A DNA stretch of 64,000 nt, taken from Episyrphus balteatus. Its lineage: Eukaryota > Arthropoda > Insecta > Diptera > Syrphidae. The stretch is from contig NC_079134.1 in NCBI RefSeq assembly GCF_945859705.1, positions 165,451,718-165,515,717 of the forward strand, read 5' to 3'. Shown piece by piece: positions 1-12,429 of the stretch. The notes under the pieces were generated by a model, which was not told where the DNA came from, searched no databases, and worked only from the letters and a program-made list of their open reading frames with translations. The translations under genes were made by a program, and so were the position numbers. Positions within the stretch are counted from its first letter, which is position 1. The number at the start of each line of letters is the position of its first letter.

Positions 1-3000
1 TTATGATCATCCGTGTGCTCCTCTCTTCATTGTGGAATGGAAGTTTTACAACGTTGTTGTATATTTATATAATAAAGTTGATTAAAATCAACTTTATTAC
101 GGATGCTTTCTGTGGATATTTTTTATTTAGTTTTAATTTTTTTTTCTAAAGTGGTCAAGCTAGGTTTACTCTTTTTTGTCTTGGATGTTATCAAATATTG
201 CTGATTTTAAAATAAATTCTTTTGGTTTTGCTAGTGCTTCGTTCAGTGAATATTTCTTTTCACAACACAGATAACCTTACCTCAAATGCCAAATTTCCAG
301 TAATAGGTACATAATACATACTCGTAGATAGTATATTTTTGAAAAAAAAACAGTACCTACCTACAATTTCAGGGTATTTTAAGCCAAATAAATATGAGTG
401 TACTAAATACATAATTAATTCAGATTTCAATCAATAATTTCAGCAGAAATTGAAAGGCTTCATTGTCAAACAATGAAACTATGGTTGGATCTCAAAATCA
501 AAATCATCAATTGTTGCATTTGAAATGCAATTTCGATTACAATTCCTCTATTTCAATTTAAATTTTTCGCAACAATTAGCCTGTGAGAACTAAACGAAAT
601 GAATCTAAATTATGTCTCGCTCGTCTCGACTACTAAACCTAGACCATCCCATATAAGTTTTTTTTTTCAATTCATGTGCAATCTTGACAAGCATATCAAT
701 TAACCTTCCTTTCTCATAGCTCATTTTAACAAATAAATGATAAGTGGTTTGAGCCTGATGCACTTTTATAATAGTTTGGAAATAAAAGTTGAAATAGTTT
801 TAAGTCAGACCTCTGAACTTGAAGAATAGCTTTAACTTTTTTTTAAGCTTTTTAAGAGTTATTTTATTATAGAAAGATAATCTTAATTTCAGGATTTCAT
901 GACTGAAACGTGTTTTTATTAAAAGTATTCATTCCAAATTCTTTCAGTGAAGCGATTGGGTTCAAACATGGTAGTTAATGAAAAATTCAACGGTCTCTGT
1001 CATTCGAGAAAAATATCAAACTTAGTTTTCCTCATTTTGATTTAAAAATATTTGTTGGCTTTGACAAATAAGATAATATTTTTAAAATAAAAAAAAAATA
1101 GTTTCGGTTAATGAACCGTTTTCTTGATTTCTTCCTAAATGTTAGTCAGTTAGTTGAGATCACTCAACGAAAATTTTTATACAGAAGTATATGTAATAAA
1201 AAGGGCCAATTTTCCAATAGTCAGATAAACTTCAGTTAGGCCTTATTCCAAGGAATACACGTTTTTTTTATATAGACATTTATTCTTCTGATAGTCTTAC
1301 TGATGATTGAAAAACCAAGGCTTAAGGCCCATTTCATACAAGGCCCATTTCTTCATATTTTTTCAATTTATTCGTGTAAAGGTACTTAAAAGAACGTGTA
1401 TCAAGCAACCCGCTACCGGTTCCCGGCTGTGTGTGAAATGGTCCTAAATGTTCAAAAATTAAAAAAAAAAATAATTCTGGATTTTTTGAAAATATATATT
1501 TCCATTTTGTTTTTTTAGAAAAATCATTTTTTTGAACATTTTGTCAAATAATAATTATTCCTTTAAAATGAAATTTCGTATGTTTTTAAAAAAAATGTTT
1601 TAAGTTGAATTTTATTTATAAAAAAAAAAACTTTAAAAAAATATTTGCAAAAAATCTCTTTGGAGGTTTAAACAGATCAAAAAGATGTTCTTGCAATTTT
1701 TAAAACAGAATTACATATTAGCATGTTTTTTTAAATTTATTTTTTTTTCAAATTTGTTTTATGTACTTTTACATAAGTTCAAAGCTTTAACATTTTAAGC
1801 AATTTTTCCTATAAGAGGAAATACGTGCCGCATACCCTTTTGGAAAACTTATTTTCTATTTTTTTTTTTGAAACGGCTGCTGCAGTAAGATAACGATTTT
1901 GATAAAGTTGAAAAGTTGTTTTTCTAGAAGTTTTAGAGCAATCAGCCAACTGCCACGTCTTCATTTATCTAATATATCAGTATCTTGGAATGAGCTGTAT
2001 CAATTTCAATGTTATGTTAAGGGTGTTTTGATATAAGCCACTAAAAATTATTTAATTAGTTTCGAACATGTTAGTTTCACTGAATCGGCAACAATTCTAA
2101 AAAATACGTAATTTTTAAGTCCAGTAAAAAAAAGTTGTTCAAAAAGACCAAAAAACTGTACACATTGCTTCATATTCATATTTTTACCAATTTTAGGCGC
2201 ATATCAATTTTCTTGCCCATCATGTTAAAAGATATGGTAACTTCTTTTCTCCTTCATACGCTCAATATCTATTAATGTTAAAGCAAAAAATATGTTAGTT
2301 AGTGAAAACATTAAAAATATCTCTTGTTTTTCTCTTTTTTCGAATATTTTTTCTTAATTTTTTAAAAATATATTTGTTTTTTTTTTTTTGTTAATTTAAA
2401 AAAAATTTAATTAAATTTCTACAAGAAGTTGATTATGTAGAATTTTTTAATTCGGCTTCAAACTGGAAAAGTAACGAAATGTGTCAAAATTTTGTATCGT
2501 TTCAGAAATGGTCATATCTTTAAAACATATTTATAGATTTAAAAAAAAGTATCTTGTTATCTTTACCAGGAATCAAACTAAAACTTTACAATATTAAACT
2601 TCGAATATTTCAAAGATTTTGAATTTAAGTACTAAAAGGATACTGTTTATTTATTTAGCAAGGCTCAATATGTAATTTTGATTTTAAGAACACAGCATAT
2701 TTCTTGAACCCACTTCAAGGATCATTTTATTCGTACCAACCAATTTTTACCAAATTATTGTGTCCATTTCGAAACTTTTAATATTCAAAACGCAAAATTC
2801 CTGTGCGACAAACGAAGAAGAATTACTTTTGATATTTGGAGCTAAGTAAGGTATCTATGTACTTATATAAAAATCAATAAGTCCATCGATTAAAAATCCA
2901 GCATTACATACCCGACTATAATGTTATAAATGCTCCTGGTGCATGTGAACTTTTCCACGACTTTCAACAGTATATCTCATCATCACCATCTTCACTATCA

Positions 3001-3246
3001 AGTTCATAAACTTGGAACTTACCATGGATGATGATGGCAATGGTAACTTTGAAAAAAAAATTCTCCTTTTTAATGTGAAGTCAGTTGATTTTAATGAACT
3101 TCCTCGTAGATTTTGTATGTCTAATCTCTCTCTACCAGTTTTTTGTGTTTGCTTTTATATGAATTTGCACGGTTTCATAACGAAACTAGCATTTCCACGA
3201 TGGTGATTTGTTGATATTCTGGTATTTTTTTGGATGGAGGAAGAAG

Positions 3247-3273
3247 ATGATGATGATGATGATGATGATGATG
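3247..3273. repeat. GAT trinucleotide microsatellite
   Basis: About nine consecutive GAT units follow GAAGAAGAT. It is a simple tandem repeat in non-coding sequence. Confidence 0.85.
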
Positions 3274-5125
3274 AGCTTGGACCCACGTGCATGCGACTTA
3301 CTTTCAATTTCTTTTAAAGCCATCAGATTTACCAAGAAAAAACCACAGAGGCGCATTTGGTAGGTAGGTAACTCATGCGACTATGGTGGCCAATACATGC
3401 CATATACATTCACAGCGAGCTCTAATAATACCCCAAGTCATCGCCAATCTAAGAGGGTTCACAGCTTTGTTCGTCGTGATAATAATGTTGCAGATTACTA
3501 CTGACTTTTCACTTCCTTCCGTATTTTGACTTTGGCATTATGACAACGGCACGATTTTTTTTTCTCTCCCATTCGGCACTAGCTGAAGGAACCACAATAA
3601 CTAGGTATAAAGTATACTAATCTTGTATTAAAGGTACAGACTTATGCAATGTTCCCGAATTATAACTTCGATGGTGTCCCGAAGCATGGAATTTGCTTGC
3701 ATCATTGTTCGAAGTCTTTAAAAGAGAACCTGTTCTCAATGGCCGGCTTCGCGGTGTGGCTGCTGAACGCTGCTGAAGAATATACTCGCTGGGCTAAAAA
3801 GTGAAAGTTTGGCTCTGGGCATTTAGAGATGGTTGTGAGTACTACAAAGTTGGTCTTTGATGGTAAAGTCTTTTCGTCTCGATGGTTATTCGTTTTGGAG
3901 CTCGAAGAGTGAAGCAATATAAAGGGTTGCGGTGATGGTGCAGGTGAAATGCATTTTGCACTTTTTTTTCGTGCATCTGGTTGATGATGGGGGCATCTTT
4001 TGATGTGGAATTCCATATCTTTCCATGATGTAAGAACCTAAAAGCACGTAGCATGTGTGTGATGTAAGGAGAGTTTAAATGTCATAAGAAGGCAACGCAT
4101 TTCAATTAATTTCCCGCGGCATTTTCGTTTTTTTTTCAATTTTTTTTTGTTTCTTATTCAAGAGAGGTCAGTTGCCGAAAATTGTGTCTTCGGCTGGGGA
4201 AAATTTCAAATGAAGAATGAATGATGGATTAGAGCTTCTTTTTCGTTGGTTTGGTCGTGAGAAAAATAGACAACACAACTCTACACTGAGTAGAGACTGA
4301 CCTGGATATTTTTTTCTTTAGCTTGTTATATCATATTTTATATCGTTTTACTGGTTTTTGTTACATTTTTTTTGTTGTGTTGTCCGAATGTCCGACATTA
4401 TGTCTACGATGAAGTTTATGTTTAAGATTGGATAGTTTGATGATCTTGTAAATGGTTGAAGATATATGACTTGAGGGTATTTAATTCTATTAGGTATGGA
4501 TTATATTCTATTGTTTATTTTTGTTTTGGTAATTTAAGAAGATCATTTTTCTGTTCTGGAAGTCAAGGTCATGAAGAGAATATAAACAAAAAAAAAATAT
4601 GACAAGTATTGATATAATTTTTAATTTGGAGGATTTTCAGAAAATGTTTATGAGATTTATGGAATTAGTGATTTTCAAGGTAGGCTTAAAAAACTACGAG
4701 TATAATCACTTGACATATTCAATATTTTAAAAAGTTTTTATATTTCTATACACAAATCCCAGCAGGAGACAGGGTTGACATATGTGTTGAGTATTAATTT
4801 AAAAACTTGCAGTTCTAGGTAATGTTATTTCATGAATTTAACACAGGATTTTCTTAACAATATTAAGCACTTCATAGGGTTTCCGTGACTTTAAAATATT
4901 TTTTTCTTCATGTTCATGAACATAAAATATAAAAAAAAACTGAAATCGTATATCGTTGTGCAGCAGAGAAAAAAAAGTGTGCTTGGGAGATTGTCTTTTT
5001 GCCTCTGTTCAGGCCTCCTTCGCCGCGGTGATTTTCTAAAAAGTGCCTTTATAGAAAATTATTTAAAAAAACAACGGCATTGCCTACAACAACATGTTGT
5101 ATTAAGAAAGCTTAGAAATTACTCT

Positions 5126-5716
5126 TTTTTTACTTGCTCAATAGGGCAAGTATTGGTTTCGTGTCGAAAAAAAAATTTGGGGTTTTAATCAAAACCAACA
5201 TTACGATGATGGAGAATTCCAAAAAAGTGGGTCTCGCAATTCCGTCCGTGCGTCTGTGCGTCTGTACGTCCATCTGTACACATTTCCACAGCCTAAACGG
5301 GTGGACGGATTTTCTTCAAATTTGGTACAGATGGTTTTTATGGAATTCTGAAAGTTATTTTTTTTTTGTTTTTTTTTTATCTCGCTCAGAAAGTGTACCT
5401 CCCATACAAATTTTTCAATTCAAATTAAATAACTCAAAAACGGCTCTAACGATTTTGATTAAACTTTGCAGACGTAATATTTCAAGCAATTGCAATAAAA
5501 CTGCATTTTTAGTTTTTCTCTAAAAAGTCAAAAAAGTGTACCTCTCCCATACAAATTTTTCAAAATTTTGCCCTAAATGTCGGCTCTTCCCCAACATCAA
5601 CAAAATTTCTTTAAATTTATGTAGAGGCAGCTCTTAAAATCTACAAGTTAACTAACATAATAGTGTTTTAAACTGCAAGAGCAAGTACGTGCGACCCCAG
5701 TCGTGCATTTTATTTT
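5126..5716 (+). repeat. Dispersed repeat, copy 1 (GTGGGTCTCGCA family)
   Basis: This block shares several conserved stretches, in the same order, with the block at about 25688-26472. It starts near TTTACTTGC. It then has CCAAAAAAGTGGGTCTCGCA followed by a CTGT-rich run, a central ACGGCTCTAACGATTTTGAT, and it ends with CGACCCCAGTCGTGCATTTT. The ordered conservation of both ends and the middle points to an interspersed repeat family. I see no terminal inverted repeat and no target-site duplication, so I cannot assign a class. The open frames inside it are composition artefacts. Confidence 0.6.
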
Positions 5717-6650
5717 AAATAGTAATTAAAGAACCTTCAATTTTTTGAAAAATAAATTTTCAACACACCAAATTTAGAAAAAATTAATTATTATTAACTA
5801 ATTAAAAATTGCTAGACGATAAAAAAAACTTTGCGTGGCTTTCGATGAGGAATAATTTTTGTATGGCGGGTTTTTAGACTATTTGCAAAAGTTAAAAAAA
5901 TTGAAATTCTACAGAACAAAAGAGCATTTTTCAGTTCTTTAATTTTTCTATATTTTTATATTATATTATAAGGTTAAATAATATTGGTTGAACAACCTTG
6001 CAAATATTTGAAATTAACTGTAGAGAAAACAATACATGAGACATGACAAGTGGTAAAATAATATCAAAGGTAGTTATTAGAGTATGTCACTTCTTCCAAT
6101 GGTTTATTAAAAAGAGTTCACTGTGTTTCCATTGTGTGTTTCTTTTTAATTGGTTTAAACAAAGCGCTCCACATAGATTGAATTAACCACTTGATACAAG
6201 GAGTGATGAACTTGCTGGTAGCTACGCTAAGAATTTATCACCCATCATGTTTATGTTTGCGTTTTCTCAACAATTATGTTAAAATATTTTGAATATTTGT
6301 AAGGGTATTGTAAATGATACACAAGTCAATTTAATTATTTCATAATTTGTTAGTGTGTGAAGCATATTTTGTTTGTTGTTTGTCTTAAACATATTTACTA
6401 CTGATACAGAATGCATTCAGTGATGGCTTGGCTTGTAGTTTTTATTGGTCACTAGTGAAGTTAATAAAAAAGTTTGTTTTTATTCAATTTTCAATTTTTG
6501 TACTGGCGCATTGAAGTTTCTTTTTTACTCTCGTACCATATCCCCTCAGACATCCTCCTCAGTCGGTGCATTTTTTGTCGTAGAAATATGCTTGTAAAGG
6601 TACTTTGATATTGTTTCCCCAAGTAAGACATTATTTTTCAAGTTCCAATT

Positions 6651-6679
6651 TCAAGTTCGGACGTCAACTCTTTTGTTTT
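6651..6679 (+). repeat. Short dispersed motif, copy A
   Basis: It reads TCAAGTTCGGACGTCAACTC followed by TTTTGTTTT. Related copies occur at 32229-32255 (minus), 51789-51842, 52941-52994, 54761-54798 and 57890-57929. Confidence 0.55.
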
Positions 6680-9529
6680 GTATTATTGATATGGATCATG
6701 TTTGCCCACATTTAACAGAATTTCGGGGATTTGCCTTAGTTTTTGGGAACACACATACTTTTATAAACACAAACAATTACATTCTTGCATCGCATGCTCC
6801 GTTATTGTTTACTTCGTACTAAAATTGTAAAATATAGTGTACCTATAATACACATCCTTTCTCTACACATCCTTTTTGAAACCAAAAATATTAATATATT
6901 TAATTCAAATAAATTTAACTCATCTAATAAGAACTAGTAAATATAATCAAGAAAAGACCTATAGCCCAAGATAAGTAAAATTTATTTAAGATTTTTTTTT
7001 TTTCTTAAAAATATCGTTTTGAAGACATATTAGAGATAATTAATTTATTAACATTCTTTTTCCTAAATCGTTTTTCAATTTTTCCAAGGCATTGGCTGTT
7101 ATGATTCAGAACCAGATCTCTGGCTTTTTCTATGGAAAAAATTTAAACACAAAACCAGATCGCTTTTATTTATGCGTTGATTAATATATGTATTTATAAA
7201 AAAAAAAGTTTTTACAAATTTTGGAGAAAGAGTACCTAGTTCTAGTAAATAGTATGAAATATTTCGAAGCTTAGATTTTACATAGGTTTACATACGTAGT
7301 TACTTTACCAGTGTGTGACTACTGACTTGTTTTTTTTTTTTTCAAATAAAAGCGTTATTTTTTTCAAAAAAAGAAAATTTGTACGACATTCTGAAGAAAA
7401 ATTGTTTTTTTTTTTTTCAAAAAATAAAAATTAAATATTTCTCAACAATCAAAAATATGCTTTTTGAAAATTTAGTCTTCTGCACAAAACAAACATGATG
7501 AAATCGATTAAGTCGTTAACGAGAATTTGAAAAATCAAGAAATCGGTTCTATGATGGAATCGTCAATAATAGTAGGTAAAAAATTGTTTTCGTATTTCAT
7601 TTTCGACAGTACACACGAAAATTTGAATTACCATTTTAAGACCTTTTTTCATGATAAAAGCGAATTTTCCTATTTTGTTATATGGAAGGTTCCATTGAAT
7701 TTTGGTAAAAAAAAATCATGCAAAACCATTATTGTCCAAGTCAAAAACTGTAGGTACATGATTTGGAAACAGATAGACATAATTGCCGGACCCACTATTT
7801 TTGGATCTTGTAATCCATGCTATACAAATCATGTCTGATTGATCGTAGCTATTATTGGAAGTTAAAAACAGCTACACGGTTTTATTCAACTTATAACAAA
7901 CTAACGCTTTCAAATCGAATAGAACTATTTAAGGGTTTCCCTAACTATTAGAAAGCCCGTCTCGTTAATTTTTAGATACCAATAAAAATTAATCTACTTT
8001 TCTGTAACTCATGACTCATTTTTTTTAAGCAACTTTGACGGCACAATTAATGTTAAGGTAAACAGGTCAGCCCATTTATTTCACTGAAACCAATTAGTCA
8101 ATTTGATTGTAAAAATCCATCACTTTTACAGGAACTCTTGAACCTAGAGATATTTTTGATATACTAGATCGATTTTAACTGTTTGATCCTTTTCATTTAC
8201 TTGGGGCAACTTTTTGAGTGATTCATCGATTTGACTAAAAAGCAAAGTAGAAGACTAAATTTAAATTATTATCCACAAACAACCCACAGTTTTAATTCCA
8301 TAAAAAAATCCATTTAAAAGCTTGAACAAGATTTTGTAAAATTTTATTAAAATCTTTGACAACACTTTACTACTCTTTACTTTACATTTCCACTTGCCGA
8401 ATTACTCTGACTAAAGTTTTCAAAACAACAACTTTTTCCATTGATAACTTCTTCTTGTTTTAGGTTCATTATTTTAATATGATCCCAATAACAAATCCTA
8501 TTAACTATAATAACCTCAATGAGATATCACATAATCATTTCTTCTTCAAAGGTTGCCAAACTCCTCAATAAAATATTTTTTATCTTTTTCTAATTTTTCC
8601 CAAATCACATAATAAATACCTATCCAAGAGACTTGCTCAAGCCCTTTCATCTCACAAATCAATCTTCTTAATCTTGTTACGTGTCTTCTCTATTAATCTC
8701 TGGAAGTTATGTCAACTCTTGAAAAATTCAAAACAAACAGGCTGCTGGCAGTCTGCTGTGGTATTCCACTTTTTTCTCTCTCGTGAATCGTTAGTTCGTA
8801 ACAAATTTTTAACTTCTGAGTAGCTTCCGTTGTCACTAAGTATCAAAAAATAAAAACAAAATATAAACAAAAACCCGACCATGACCTCGCCCATGGAGTT
8901 TTTTTTCTTCCAAATATGAACCATCATCATCATCAAACCGAAAGAGAGGCAAAGAAGGTCGTTTAGATGAAATGAAAGACTCTCTATTAACTACTCTTGC
9001 TTTCTTTGAGCTAACGATGACGCTCCAAACACACAACCACTCTAGATGACGGACCTCCAAAAAAAAATCCACACTCACACAAAAAACCGCACCTGGGTGA
9101 GAGAGAAGAAATTATTTGTAGCCCCTCGATGGAGCTTTTCTTAGTGCTTCCACTCTTTTTGGCAAAGTCAACTTTATATGGTGGCTATCTACCTTTCGAC
9201 GAAACGTACTCTATGAGACACGTCTTTCCCACTACTCCCAACCATTTTTAAACTATGATGATGAATTGGAATCTCTGGCGAATGAAGACAACTTTTCTGC
9301 TACTACCTCTGCAGAGCTCTGGACTATTACTTTCGTCATTTTTCACTCTCTTTTGAATCTTTGGCTTGGCTTTGAGATTATGTTGTGGTACATAATTTTA
9401 TTAGTTTCTTTTTTTTTTTGGGACTCTGTAGTAACTTCGCGAGAGTGAGAGGTCATGAGTATGGTTTTTCGGTTTCGGTGTCTTTTGGACCACCACACTA
9501 CTTTGTGGTTTGTGTTTTTTTGGCGACGC

Positions 9530-9538
9530 TATATAAAA
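9530..9538 (+). promoter_or_regulatory. TATA box of the glycine-rich gene
   Basis: TATATAAAA lies 130 bp upstream of the chosen ATG at 9668. This predicts a transcription start near 9560 and a 5' leader of roughly 105 bases. The position fits a TATA-driven, highly transcribed structural gene. I see no clear TCAGT initiator at the expected place. Confidence 0.7.
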
Positions 9539-9667
9539 TGCAGCCACATTGCAGATGGCACACCAAACGAGGTTCAACCTTTCAAGAGGATACTAGCAGA
9601 TCCGAAAATATATTTATTTATAAGGAAAGCCTCTCGCAATATTGTGGATTATTTTTTAACCAAGAGC

Positions 9668-12065
9668 ATGGCTTCAAGGCTAGCTGTAAGTATTTTTGAT
9701 CATCAAAAAAAGGATTATCCCGTCGACATTTTGGATTAATTTTGGATTATTTTTGTGTTATTTGTAGTTTCTATTACTGCTTTTGGGCAGTACAGCTTAC
9801 GGGAAGCCGACTTTTGGGCGGGAGCATGTGCATATAAGGATTTATCTGCCTGATTATGGCGGTGATAGCGGCGGCGGAGGACATGGCGGTGGTGGACATG
9901 GCGGTGGTGGCGGCGGACATGGCGGTGGACCTGATTTTGGAGGAGGCCATGGCGGTGGCGGTGGACATGATGACGGCGGTCACGGTGGAGGTTTTGGCGG
10001 TGGTGGGCCAGATTTCGGAGGCGGTGGTCATGGAGGTGGTGGCCATGGAGGTGATGGCGGCGGCCTTGATGACGTAATCGGACCCATTATCGGATCAATT
10101 GTTGGCGGAGGTGATGGCGGTGGTGGAGGTTATGGCGGTGGTGGCGGTTATGGTGCTGGAGGTCATGGTGGAGGTTATGGCGGAGGTCACGGAGGTGGTG
10201 GCGGTGATGACATTGGACCCATAGTCGGAAGTCTCTTATCCGGAGGAGGCGGCGGCGGCGGTTATGGTGGCGGTCATGGTGGCGGTCATGGTGGCGGCGG
10301 CGGATACGGCGGTGGTCATGGAGGAGGATCTGATGACAGTGCTGTTATTGCTGGAATAATTGGAAGCGGAGGTCACGGAGGTGGTGGCGGCGGCGGTTAT
10401 GGTGGCGGTCATGGTGGCGGTGGCGGATACGGCGGTGGTCATGGAGGAGGATCTGATGACAGTGCTGTTATTGCTGGAATAATTGGAAGCGGAGGACACG
10501 GCGGCGGTGGTGGTCATGGAGGAGGTGGCGGTGGTTATGGCGGCGGTCATGGCGGTGGTCATGGTGGTGGTCATGGTGGAGGTCATCTATCTGGACTTAC
10601 CGGAGGTCTTGTCGAATCGCTTGCTTTATCTGGAGGACATGGTCATGGTGGCGGCGGTGGATACGGTGGTGGCGGTCATGGTGGAGGTTACGGCGGTGGT
10701 GGCGGTCATGGTGCAAAGCACGCAGAAACTATTGTCATTGCTGATAGCGGTCATGGAAGTTCCGGCGGTGGTCATGGAGGATATAGCGGAGGACATGGTC
10801 ATGGCGGCGGCGGCGGTGGTGGTCAGAAAACCGAAACTGTTATAATCAAGCACGAAGGAGGTGGTGGTGGCGGTCATGGTGGCGGCCATGGCGGTGGTGG
10901 TCATGGTCACGGAGGCGGCGGTGGCGGCGGAGGTAAGCAAGTTCAAACTTACGCTATTATTCATGAATCAGCTGGACAAGGAGGTATTGGTGGAGGACAT
11001 GGAGGTGGCGGTCATGGCGGCTACAGCAGTGGTGGATCGAGCTTGAGTAATGGATGGCAACTAAGCAGCGGATACAATACCGGAGGTTATGCCAGTGGTA
11101 GTCACAGTTATGACGCTGCTAAGATTGCTGCAATTGCTGCAACTTCAGGAGGACACGGTGGCGGTGGAGGATACAGTTCTGGAGGTTATGGTGGAGGAAG
11201 TTCCAGTGCCGGACATGTTGATTTGACTACAGCTATTGCAGCTACAGCTGGAAGTAGTCATGGATCTGGTTATGCTTCAGGAGGTGGAGGAGGCGGTGGT
11301 TACAGTAGTGGAGGTTCCAATGATGCTCATATTGCAGCTATTGCCGCTACTTCTGGAGGAAGTGGTGGTTATAGTGGAGGTCATGGTGGATACTCTGGTG
11401 GTGGATACTCATCTGGTGGAAGTAGTGGAGCCTTGAGTCACGAAACAATTGCCATTGCAGCTTCTTCCGGTGGTGGACATGGCGGTGGTGGTTATAGCTC
11501 TGGCGGAGGTGGTGGATACAGCTCTGGTGGTGGTGGATATAGCGGAGGTCATGGAAATAGCTACAGTTCTGGTGGATATTCGGGAAGTATCAGTCAAGAA
11601 GAAAAATTAGCTGCTATTGCTGCAACTTCAGGCGGAAGTAGCGGAGGTTATAGCAGTGGAGGTCATGGAAGCAGTTATAGTTCCGGTGGTGGTGGATATT
11701 CGTCAGGAGGCGCTCATGACACAATTGCCATTGCTGCTGCCGCTGGCAGCGGACACAGTGGTGGATATAGTGGAGGCGGTGGTGGATACAGCGGAGGGGG
11801 CAGCTCATACAGTTCTGATTACAGCTCTGGCGGTGGCTACTCTGGAAGTTCAGGATCCGGCCATGATGCAGGTATCGCTGCCATTGCAGCTACATCTGGT
11901 GGCGGAAGCAGTTATAACAGCGGGGGCTGGCAGGCTAGTGGAGGTGGTGGTTCATCGTACAGTTCCGGTGGCGGCGATAGCTACTCGGGTATTGACAGTT
12001 ACAGCGCCGGCCATGTCTCAGGCGTTGGCAGCAGTGGCTACAGCTATCCAGTACCAAGTCACTAA
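9668..12065 (+). CDS. Secreted glycine/histidine/tyrosine-rich structural protein, two exons
   Basis: The coding exons are 9668-9685 and 9768-12065, joined over an 82-bp intron (GTAAGT donor, TTTGTAG acceptor, phase 0). This start is chosen because exon 1 (MASRLA) joined to exon 2 (FLLLLLGSTAYG) makes a classic signal peptide. The product is 771 residues. The body is almost entirely Gly with His, Ser, Tyr and Ala. Residues about 30-270 are GGHGGG/GGYGGG with spaced segments such as DDVIGPIIGSIV and SDDSAVIAGIIGS. The middle has ETIVIADS, TETVIIKHE and QTYAIIHES segments. Residues about 455-720 carry seven IAAIAATSGG-like blocks between GGYSSGG runs. No Rebers-Riddiford chitin-binding consensus is visible. 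The composition suggests an extracellular cuticle, silk or eggshell-like matrix protein, with Tyr available for cross-links. That role is inference, and I cannot name an orthologue. The CDS is far more GC-rich than its surroundings. Confidence 0.9.
10255..10500 (+). repeat. 123-bp tandem duplication inside the glycine-rich CDS
   Basis: Two adjacent 123-bp (41-codon) units, each ending with the SDDSAVIAGIIGS segment, are nearly identical at the nucleotide level, including synonymous positions. Matching points are 10321 and 10444. The similarity implies recent unequal exchange or slippage that kept the frame. Confidence 0.8.
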
Positions 12066-12407
12066 AGCACCAGGATAGAGCGGTGGCCTAAAAAGCCCCT
12101 CGCTCACACCTCGTCTAGTCTCATTGCACCAAGCACCCTCGTGTGCCAACACATTTAATTTTATTATTTATCCACAAGAATGTCGTCCATTTTTTTAGAT
12201 TTAAGATAATATCAAAGCTAGAAGAGTCCAATGCATTTCATAAAAAAAAAAAGAAAAATATGCGCAAACGAAAAGAAGTTCAGTGAACTTCTCATAATAA
12301 TTATATTGCACCTCACGATTAACATCACTTAGATATTTTTTTGTTATAATTAATGTTATTTATATATGTCATTGTTGTAGATATAAAATTTATATACGTT
12401 TGAGTGT

Positions 12408-12420
12408 AATAAAAAATAAA
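12408..12420 (+). terminator. Polyadenylation signals of the glycine-rich gene
   Basis: Two overlapping AATAAA hexamers (12408-12413 and 12415-12420) lie about 345 bp after the stop codon. They give a 3' UTR of about 360 bases. An A-rich run at 12241-12252 is not a consensus signal. Confidence 0.6.
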
Positions 12421-12429
12421 AATTAAAAG

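Larger units (their letters stand above)
1..9500. other. Gene-free AT-rich stretch upstream of the glycine-rich gene
   Basis: I see no coding region that I can support in this stretch. It is AT-rich with many A/T runs. It holds a short GAT microsatellite (about 3247-3273), one copy of a dispersed interspersed repeat (about 5126-5716) and one copy of a short dispersed motif (6651-6679), each listed separately. Open frames around 3700-4050 (minus) and 8700-9080 (minus) have no splice context, no recognisable domain and strong composition bias. The last 500 bases before the gene at 9668 are less AT-biased than the rest and may carry cis-regulatory sequence, but I cannot point to a specific site except the TATA box. 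Confidence 0.6.

Noticed and set aside
3702..4054. Overlapping minus frames of 104 and 70 residues
   Set aside because: They occupy the same DNA in two frames, and neither shows a motif or gene structure.
9774..11808. Ala/Met/Val/Thr-rich frames in other phases and on the minus strand of the glycine-rich gene
   Set aside because: They are shadows of GGN/CAY/TAY codon repetition in the real frame, which has a signal peptide, TATA box, intron and polyadenylation signal.
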